Below are positions 1 to 4,207 of a DNA stretch of 11,159 bases, in pieces; the stretch's first letter is position 1; every line of letters begins with the position of its first letter. The notes beneath the pieces were generated by a model that saw nothing but the letters and a program-made list of their open reading frames with translations, did not search any database and had not been told where the DNA came from. The stretch comes from Deltaproteobacteria bacterium (GTDB taxonomy: Bacteria > Desulfobacterota > Syntrophia > Syntrophales > UBA5619). A program made the translations under genes and the position numbers. The stretch spans positions 1-11,159 of the forward strand of contig JAPLJY010000104.1 in NCBI GenBank assembly GCA_026388345.1. The letters run 5' to 3'.

Positions 1-69
1 GTTTACTCCTTTTAAAATGGCCTGTCAATAGATAATTTCGACGGGGCTTCATAGCCATAACCATTCTGT

Positions 70-318
70 TTATTTGACGATATAGCTCTTGACGGTGATC
101 ACGTCCCTGCCTTTTTCGTCCCGCTCCAGGGCGCCGGTCACCTCGATCTGGCGCTGGAGACAATCCAGCAGCTCTTTTCCCCTCTTATTCCCGACGATCC
201 GATACTCCTTTTCGTCTGCCGTTGCGAGGGCCGCGGCGATCAACTCCTGGCGGTCGTTCCAGTCCGCCGGGATGACAATCCCCAGCAGGGTGACTGTTTT
301 TTTCCTGGGAAGAGCCAT
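70..318 (-). CDS. Small hypothetical protein (82 aa), possible OB-fold
   Basis: I do not recognise a named family. The start is set at the ATG at 318-316. On the minus strand an AAGGA ribosome binding site lies 9 nt upstream, and the reading frame further upstream has no comparable signal and non-protein-like content. The protein is soluble, charged and has no signal peptide or membrane segment. It opens with a basic stretch (MALPRKK), then a hydrophobic strand (TVTLLGIVIP) and a 'PADWND' turn. It ends with alternating hydrophobic strands ('IEVTGALERDEKGRDVITV' followed by SYIVK) of the kind seen in small beta-barrel/OB-fold proteins, where a G-x-(n)-G-x-x-V-I-x-V pattern is common. This fold reading is inference. 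It is transcribed away from mutM, with a 463-bp gap between the two start codons. The stop is TAA at 72-70. It could bind nucleic acid or a ligand, but nothing in the sequence fixes a function. Confidence 0.7.
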   Translation of the reverse strand: MALPRKKTVTLLGIVIPADWNDRQELIAAALATADEKEYRIVGNKRGKELLDCLQRQIEVTGALERDEKGRDVITVKSYIVK

Positions 319-670
319 GCCGCTTCGTCCTTGCCGTTCGTCCCTCTCCGGTTCTCCGCCGCGCCGCCCTGAATCCACCTGCCGGACAAACGCTGTCGAT
401 ATATATTGGAAGATCCGTGCCGTCATTACAACATATCGTAATTGCTGCATTTTATACAAACATGCCCGATCAGCATGGGAACCGGATGTTCCGGTTTAGG
501 CGGAATATCCTGCCTGACGAGCGGACGGCGGACATAAATTATATATAACATATCGTAACACATGGATAAAGTCAATACGGAACTGATTGATCCGATATGC
601 CCGTAAAAGAGAACCTCTGATTCCGATTCAAAAGGCGGGACATCTCCCGATTTTTCCCATCCCTTTTCCC
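319..670. other. Intergenic gap upstream of the 82-aa gene and mutM
   Basis: This gap holds no convincing gene. The open frames that cross it are extensions of neighbouring genes or are rich in rare composition. It is noticeably AT-richer in 380-600 than the coding DNA around it. The 12-mer AACATATCGTAA occurs twice, at 430-441 and 547-558 (117 bp apart). The first copy sits inside an inverted repeat ATTAC-N8-GTAAT (425-442). These could be regulator sites for either flanking gene, but no regulator is identifiable here. Confidence 0.45.
634..660. repeat. Short hairpin repeat, copy A (GGGACATCTCCCGAT type)
   Basis: The core CGGGACATCTCCCG forms a 5-bp stem with a CATC loop and is followed by ATTTTTCCC. 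A near-identical unit lies 90 bp downstream at 724-746. From memory, similar GGGAC...TCCC units are scattered between genes in deltaproteobacterial genomes, where they behave like REP sequences. I cannot verify copy number elsewhere in this genome. Confidence 0.55.
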
Positions 671-698
671 TTGACAAGGTTGTTCCGTCGGTTAGAAT
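671..698 (+). promoter_or_regulatory. Predicted sigma70-type promoter for mutM
   Basis: A perfect -35 TTGACA (671-676) is followed by a 16-bp spacer and a -10 TAGAAT (693-698; five of six consensus bases). Transcription would start near 705, leaving a ~77-nt leader before the mutM ATG at 782. The leader contains hairpin repeat copy B. This is a motif call only. Confidence 0.6.
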
Positions 699-723
699 CA
701 CGATTGTACAGGGAGGGGAATAA

Positions 724-746
724 GGGGGGACATCTCCCGATCTTTC
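724..746. repeat. Short hairpin repeat, copy B
   Basis: This is the second copy of the unit at 634-660. It shares GGGACATCTCCCGAT and the following pyrimidine-rich CTTTC, preceded here by a run of six G. The two copies flank the predicted mutM promoter, so the promoter lies on an ~90-bp segment bounded by direct repeats. Copy B is inside the predicted mutM leader and could fold in the transcript. Confidence 0.55.
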
Positions 747-781
747 ATGGCAGTTGTTGCTATTGTCCAAGAGGATGCCGG

Positions 782-1567
782 ATGCCGGAACTTCCCGAGG
801 TTGAAACCCTTTGCCGCCAGTTGAACGCCCTCCTGCCGGGCGAAGAGATTATCCGAATCGAGGTCTTCGATTCCCGGCTGGGGAAAATCGAGGGGCTGGT
901 CGGGCGGCGGGTCGAGGCGGTGACACGCCGGGGAAAATACATTCAGATTCAAATGAATGGCGGCATGACGGTGGCGCTCCACCTCCGGATGTCCGGTCGA
1001 CTTCTCTATCTGGCGGCCGATGGGCTGCCGCCACTTTTTCCTTACAGACGCCTGGCGATAACCTTTTCCTCCGGAACGCTGCTCCTGATCGATCCACGCC
1101 GTTTCGCGACCTTCGCCGTGCAGCCGGAGGGGATCGTCCCGGCGCTTCCGGATGATCCCATGAAGGGTCTTCCGGCGCGGCGTCTCCGGGAGATCGCCCG
1201 GACGCGGCGGCTTCCGGTGAAGTCCTTTCTCATGGATCAGCGGCTCATTGCCGGGATTGGCAACATCTACGCATGCGAGATCCTCTTCGCTGCGGGGATC
1301 GACCCCCGTCGGCCTGCGTGCAGCCTGACGACGGCGGAATGGCGGAAGGTGGCGAAGGCGGCCGCGGCGATTCTCCGCCGGGCCGTGGCCTGCCGGGGGA
1401 CGACGGTCTCCGACTGGCGGGATCTTTTCGGTTGCAGCGGCACGAATCAGGACCATCTCGAGGTGTACTCGCGGCAGGGGGCGCCCTGCCGGCGCTGCGG
1501 CGGCAGTATCGAACGGATCATACAGAGCGGGCGGGGAACGTGGCTCTGCCCGATTTGTCAGAAATAG
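782..1567 (+). CDS. mutM: Formamidopyrimidine-DNA glycosylase (Fpg/MutM)
   Basis: This base-excision repair enzyme removes 8-oxoguanine and formamidopyrimidines and nicks the abasic site by beta/delta elimination. The 261-aa protein carries the full family signature. It has the N-terminal MPELPEVET, whose Pro2 is the catalytic amine after Met removal, with Glu3 and Glu6; Lys52 in RRGKY; Met70 in LRMSGR; and DPRRF (104-108), which supplies the lesion-probing Arg and Phe. A helix-two-turn-helix stretch reads LIAGIGNIYACEI (155-167, Asn161). The C-terminal zinc finger has Cys236, Cys239, Cys256 and Cys259 with Arg251. Length is slightly below the usual 269-275 residues. The ATG at 782 was chosen because the conserved N-terminus starts there and AAGAGG (769-774) lies 7 nt upstream. 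The frame is open further upstream but without homologous sequence. It converges on the ferredoxin gene with only 13 bp between stop codons. A function in repair of oxidised guanine is well supported; EndoVIII/Nei is less likely because Nei lacks this PELPEVET form. Confidence 0.97.
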   Translation: MPELPEVETLCRQLNALLPGEEIIRIEVFDSRLGKIEGLVGRRVEAVTRRGKYIQIQMNGGMTVALHLRMSGRLLYLAADGLPPLFPYRRLAITFSSGTLLLIDPRRFATFAVQPEGIVPALPDDPMKGLPARRLREIARTRRLPVKSFLMDQRLIAGIGNIYACEILFAAGIDPRRPACSLTTAEWRKVAKAAAAILRRAVACRGTTVSDWRDLFGCSGTNQDHLEVYSRQGAPCRRCGGSIERIIQSGRGTWLCPICQK

Positions 1568-1580
1568 CGGCCGCGTCCCC

Positions 1581-2339
1581 CTATTTTTTCTCGCCTCGGG
1601 CGGAGATGACCACGACCTCGATCGGGATCTCCTTTCCGGCAAGGGCCATTCCCTTCCGGACGATCACGGGGAGTCCCTGACAGCAGGGGACCTCCATGAC
1701 CACGATCGTGACGCTTTTGATCGCCGCCGTCTTGAAGATGGCGGCGAATTTTTTTACATAGTCCTCCGCGTCGTCAAACTTCGGGCAGCCCAGCAGGACG
1801 GTCTTCCCCCGGAGCAGGTCGTCGTGGAAGCGCGGATAGGCGACGGGGGTGCAGTCCGCGGCGACAAGCAGATCGGCCTCCTTAAGAAACGGCGCCGAGG
1901 GCGGGACGAGGCGGATCTGGACCGGCCAGTGCGTGAGGGCGGAGACACCGGAGGCGGGCTGCGATACCGGGACATTGGCCCTGTCGCAGCCGGTTTGCGG
2001 GGTGAAGGTCTGCATCAACGTGGACGGGCAGCCGCAGGGCAGGGTCTTGTCGCCGGCGGTTTTCCCGGAGGGTCGGGCAGGGATGGCGCTCCGGCCGGCG
2101 CGGACAAGTTCCTTTGCGGCCTCCTCATCAAACGGATCCGCCTCCGCATCGATCACCGTAAGCGCGCCCCGCGGACATTCGCCGAGGCAGGCGCCCAGGC
2201 CGTCGCAGTACTTCTCCGCCACGAGCCGCGCCCTGCCGTCCATGATCCGGATGGCGCCCTCGGCGCAAGAGGGGACGCAGAGCCCGCAGCCGTCGCATTT
2301 TTCCTCGTCGATCCGGATGATCTTTCGGGTACTTTTCAT
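1581..2339 (-). CDS. [4Fe-4S] ferredoxin-like iron-sulfur protein (252 aa)
   Basis: The N-terminal ~65 residues form a ferredoxin domain. A complete C-x2-C-x2-C-x3-C motif (Cys15, 18, 21, 25) is followed by an incomplete second motif, Cys45-x5-Cys51-x3-Cys55-Pro, in which Leu48 occupies the usual second cysteine position. The remaining ~190 residues are a conserved extra region with further cysteines: CGCPS at 102-106, Cys163 in AADCTP, Cys185 in LGCPKFDD and a Cys219-Cys220 pair in VPCCQG. From memory, this architecture, including 'KYCDGLGACLGECP', is typical of an uncharacterised anaerobe family often found near hcp (hybrid cluster protein) genes or Crp/Fnr regulators. That link is knowledge-based and not shown here. 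The ATG at 2339 has an ideal AAGGAGG (2345-2351) 5 nt upstream, which rules out the longer frame from 2360. It is divergent from the regulator gene with a shared operator between them. An electron-transfer role is likely; the partner and substrate are unknown. Confidence 0.88.
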   Translation of the reverse strand: MKSTRKIIRIDEEKCDGCGLCVPSCAEGAIRIMDGRARLVAEKYCDGLGACLGECPRGALTVIDAEADPFDEEAAKELVRAGRSAIPARPSGKTAGDKTLPCGCPSTLMQTFTPQTGCDRANVPVSQPASGVSALTHWPVQIRLVPPSAPFLKEADLLVAADCTPVAYPRFHDDLLRGKTVLLGCPKFDDAEDYVKKFAAIFKTAAIKSVTIVVMEVPCCQGLPVIVRKGMALAGKEIPIEVVVISARGEKK

Positions 2340-2417
2340 GATGACCTCCTTGTTCTGCAATCTCTTTAAGGTTCAATTCCATTTTGATTCCCTTGTCTCA
2401 CATCATGATAAAAAGCG

Positions 2418-2435
2418 CTTTGACATAAGTCAAAG
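2418..2435. promoter_or_regulatory. FNR/HcpR/DNR-type operator palindrome
   Basis: CTTTGAC-ATAA-GTCAAAG is a perfect 7-bp inverted repeat with a 4-nt spacer, the classic geometry of Crp/Fnr-family sites (half-site TTGA). It lies in the 173-bp gap between the ferredoxin gene (-) and the regulator gene (+). Bases 2420-2425 also read TTGACA, a consensus -35 for plus-strand transcription, so binding could block the promoter of the regulator gene. TTGAC-N4-GTCAA-like sites are known for NO- or oxygen-responsive members such as DNR/NnrR and some HcpR proteins. Confidence 0.75.
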
Positions 2436-2512
2436 GAATATGTAATTATTTAAGAGGTGTTTGAAAATGGGCGCTATCTCCTATTTCGGAGGATGCGCCC
2501 CGGTATCGGACG

Positions 2513-3199
2513 ATGGCGGATGTGATCAGACCATTGGCGGGAATCGCCCTTTTCGCCGGTCTTTCCCGGGCGCAGCACGAGGCGCTCGGCCGGATCGGCG
2601 TGCACCGATCCTTCCGGAAGGGGGAGCGGATCTTCTCCGAGGGGGACGAGGGGACGGGCTTTTACGCAGTCCTCTCGGGGCGCGTGAAGATCTCCAAAAT
2701 CTCCATGGAGGGGAAGGAGCAGATTCTGCACCTCTTCGGGCCGGGAGAGTCGTTTGGAGAAGTTTCCGTCTTCACCGGCCAGGGATTTCCGGCGGATGCC
2801 GCCGCGGCCCTTCCGACGACCGTTCTTTTCTTTCCGCGTACGGCCTTCAGCGGCCTCATCCGGCAGGACCCGGCCCTTGCCCTGAACATGCTCGCACAGT
2901 TGTCGCAGCGACTGCGGCAGTTTGCCGGGCTCATCGAGGACCTGTCGCTCAAGGAGGTGCCGGGAAGGCTTGCGAAATATCTGCTCTACCTGAGCGGGCG
3001 GGACGGCGGCGGCGCGGTGGAGCTGGACGTTTCGAAGGGGCAGCTCGCGGCGCTCTTAGGGACGATCCCGGAGACCCTCTCCCGGATACTCACGAAGATG
3101 AACCGTCAGGGGCTGATCCGTTCCCGGGGCGCGCAGATCAGCATCCTGGATCGCCGGGGCCTGGAGGAGATCGCGGTGGAGGGGAAGAAGCTGCCCTGA
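2513..3199 (+). CDS. Crp/Fnr-family transcriptional regulator (HcpR/DNR-like)
   Basis: This 228-aa protein has an N-terminal cyclic-nucleotide-binding-type beta-roll (about 10-125, with 'FSEGDEGTGFYAVLSGRVKI'), a dimerisation helix (about 125-145) and a C-terminal winged helix (about 150-215). The recognition helix IPETLSRIL carries Glu187, Ser190 and Arg191, the E-x2-S-R set that FNR-type proteins use to read TTGA; this matches the operator at 2418-2435. The protein has no cysteine at all, so it cannot hold an FNR-type [4Fe-4S] cluster. The cAMP-contacting R-S/T of CRP is replaced by 'FPADAAA'. A haem or other small-ligand sensor is therefore more likely; HcpR and DNR proteins sense NO this way, but that is inference. 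ATG 2513 is the only ATG in frame after the upstream stop at 2462. Its ribosome binding site is weak: GGAGG at 2488-2492 is 20 nt away. The 3' end is followed directly by a dispersed repeat and then the cupin gene. Confidence 0.9.
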   Translation: MADVIRPLAGIALFAGLSRAQHEALGRIGVHRSFRKGERIFSEGDEGTGFYAVLSGRVKISKISMEGKEQILHLFGPGESFGEVSVFTGQGFPADAAAALPTTVLFFPRTAFSGLIRQDPALALNMLAQLSQRLRQFAGLIEDLSLKEVPGRLAKYLLYLSGRDGGGAVELDVSKGQLAALLGTIPETLSRILTKMNRQGLIRSRGAQISILDRRGLEEIAVEGKKLP

Positions 3200-3279
3200 C
3201 CGGGAGCGCAACCCGCAAGCCCCGCCTTGCAGGCACAGCTTCCTTGCCGGGAAGCCCCGCCCTGTGGGCGGGGAGCTTC
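3198..3279 (+). repeat. Dispersed intergenic element, copy 1 (IS605-right-end-like hairpin)
   Basis: It starts inside the TGA stop of the regulator gene. Three blocks are shared with copy 2 at 6416-6525: GACCGGGAGCGCA plus CCCGCAA (one mismatch in 21), CTTCCTTGCCGGGAAGC (17 of 17; 3239-3255) and the terminal hairpin. Here the hairpin (3251-3279) pairs GAAGCCCCGCCC with GGGCGGGGAGCTTC around a TGT loop, leaving an AG bulge. The GAAGC...GGCGGG-AGCTTC shape resembles the right end and guide-RNA scaffold hairpin of IS200/IS605-type elements. No transposase or tnpB lies in the window, so it would be a non-autonomous remnant. Confidence 0.55.
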
Positions 3280-3284
3280 AAAAT

Positions 3285-3342
3285 CGGGGGCTGTCCCTCT
3301 TTTAAGGAAATGGTCATAGACGGGGGTGCTGTTCCCCCTTTT
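3285..3342 (+). promoter_or_regulatory. Two GGGGG...CCC-TTTT hairpins in the cupin leader
   Basis: CGGGGGCTGTCCCTCTTTT (3285-3303) and the similar 3321-3342 unit sit 36 bp apart. The second is a clean GGGGG-N7-CCCCC stem (3322-3326 with 3334-3338) followed by TTTT, ending immediately before the cupin Shine-Dalgarno at 3343. Either this is a weak intrinsic terminator or attenuator between the regulator and cupin genes, or both are REP-like repeats related to those at 634-746. Confidence 0.45.
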
Positions 3343-3354
3343 GGAGGTGAGAAG

Positions 3355-4014
3355 GTGGATGTTATCGATCTGAAAAGCAGGGAGGTGTTCAGCCATGAGG
3401 GGCGCGGCGTCGCGGCGCTCGTGGAGGAGCCGAATTTGAAGATCCGCCAGGTCGGCCTGGAGCCGGGGAAGGAGATCCCCGTGCATACGGCCGACGCCCC
3501 GGTAACCCTCCAGGTGGTTCACGGCGAGGGGGTCTTCTCCGCGGGGGAGGAGAGCGTCCGGATGGGGCCGGGGAAGCTCCTCCGGATCCCCGAGGGCGCT
3601 TCGATGGGCATCCGGAACGAATCGACGAAACCTTTGGTTTTTCTCGTGATCAAGACGCCGTTTACGGCCGGTCCGGTCCGGGACTCCGCGCTGGCCGGGA
3701 AGCCGGGGACCTTCGTCAACCTGATCGATTTCGCGCCGCTGAAGCCGGGAAAGGAGGAGCCCTTCCGGGAGTGGTTCCACCATTCCAGTGAGGTTTTTGC
3801 AAGGCATCCCGGATTCGTCTCCCGGACGCTCCTCGGACCGATCGAGGGGGGCAGTCGCTACGCCGCGGCGGTCGAGCACGAATCGAAGGAAACCTTCATG
3901 GACATGCAACTGAGCGACGACCGGGAAGAGCTCTTCCGGCACGTGGAGCCCCTCGTCCTCGGCCCGTCCACGCCGCATTTCTATGAGACGCTCCTCTCGT
4001 ATCGAAAAAAATAA
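3355..4014 (+). CDS. Cupin - ABM (dimeric alpha/beta barrel) fusion protein
   Basis: This 219-aa cytoplasmic protein has two domains. Residues ~28-105 are a cupin barrel ('LEPGKEIPVH', then 'QVVHGEGVF' and 'MGPGKLLRIPEGASMGIRN'). Residues ~117-215 resemble an antibiotic-biosynthesis-monooxygenase/stress-responsive alpha-beta barrel ('FVNLIDFAPLKPGKEEPFREW' up to HFYETLLSY). The cupin metal site looks mostly lost. Only His44 remains of the H-x-H motif, and Met84 replaces the second-motif histidine. The domain may therefore bind ligand without metal, or be structural. GTG 3355 is chosen because GGAGGT (3343-3348) lies 6-7 nt upstream. The frame continues upstream to 2461 through the regulator gene, but that part is a shadow, and ATG 3310 has no matching site. 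It is co-directional with the regulator, 155 bp downstream, so it may be in the same operon or under the same operator. Function is unknown; small-molecule oxidation or redox sensing is a guess. Confidence 0.82.
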   Translation: MDVIDLKSREVFSHEGRGVAALVEEPNLKIRQVGLEPGKEIPVHTADAPVTLQVVHGEGVFSAGEESVRMGPGKLLRIPEGASMGIRNESTKPLVFLVIKTPFTAGPVRDSALAGKPGTFVNLIDFAPLKPGKEEPFREWFHHSSEVFARHPGFVSRTLLGPIEGGSRYAAAVEHESKETFMDMQLSDDREELFRHVEPLVLGPSTPHFYETLLSYRKK

Positions 4015-4100
4015 AATAGAAGAAATCGAGGGACGGCTACCCTGTTTCCCCCCCATGTAACGTTTTAATGAGAATGACGACTTTGTAAAAAAGTTGAAAA

Positions 4101-4140
4101 TGTCACTCTGACACCAATGTCACCCTGAGCTTGTCGAAGC
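4101..4140. repeat. Dispersed short repeat (CCTGAGCTTGTCGAAG type)
   Basis: TGTCAC(T/C)CTGA occurs twice in tandem (4101 and 4118). The second copy continues into GAGCTTGTCGAAGC. From memory, TTCGACAAGCTCAGGGTGA and its complement are a very common intergenic repeat in many bacterial genomes. It lies in the 193-bp gap between the cupin and acyl-CoA synthetase genes, which otherwise shows no clear promoter or terminator. Confidence 0.5.
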
Positions 4141-4207
4141 GTTCGGCGTGTGGTAGGGTCCCCGCGAAAATACCCGCCCGGTAAAGGGCAGGAATGAAGG
4201 AGAGATC

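Noticed and set aside
698..1642. Minus-strand open frame opposite mutM (314 codons)
   Set aside because: Arg/Pro-rich shadow of mutM with no recognisable motif.
2128..2382. Alternative 84-codon minus-strand frame starting MELNLKEIAEQGG upstream of the ferredoxin gene
   Set aside because: The first codons look protein-like but the rest is an out-of-frame Arg-rich shadow of the ferredoxin gene, whose own start has a better ribosome binding site.
2461..3354. In-frame upstream extension of the cupin-ABM gene from a TTG at 2461 (517-aa frame)
   Set aside because: The extension overlaps the whole regulator gene in another frame, has low-complexity Arg/Gly/Pro-rich content, and the GTG at 3355 has an ideal ribosome binding site at the start of the recognisable domain.
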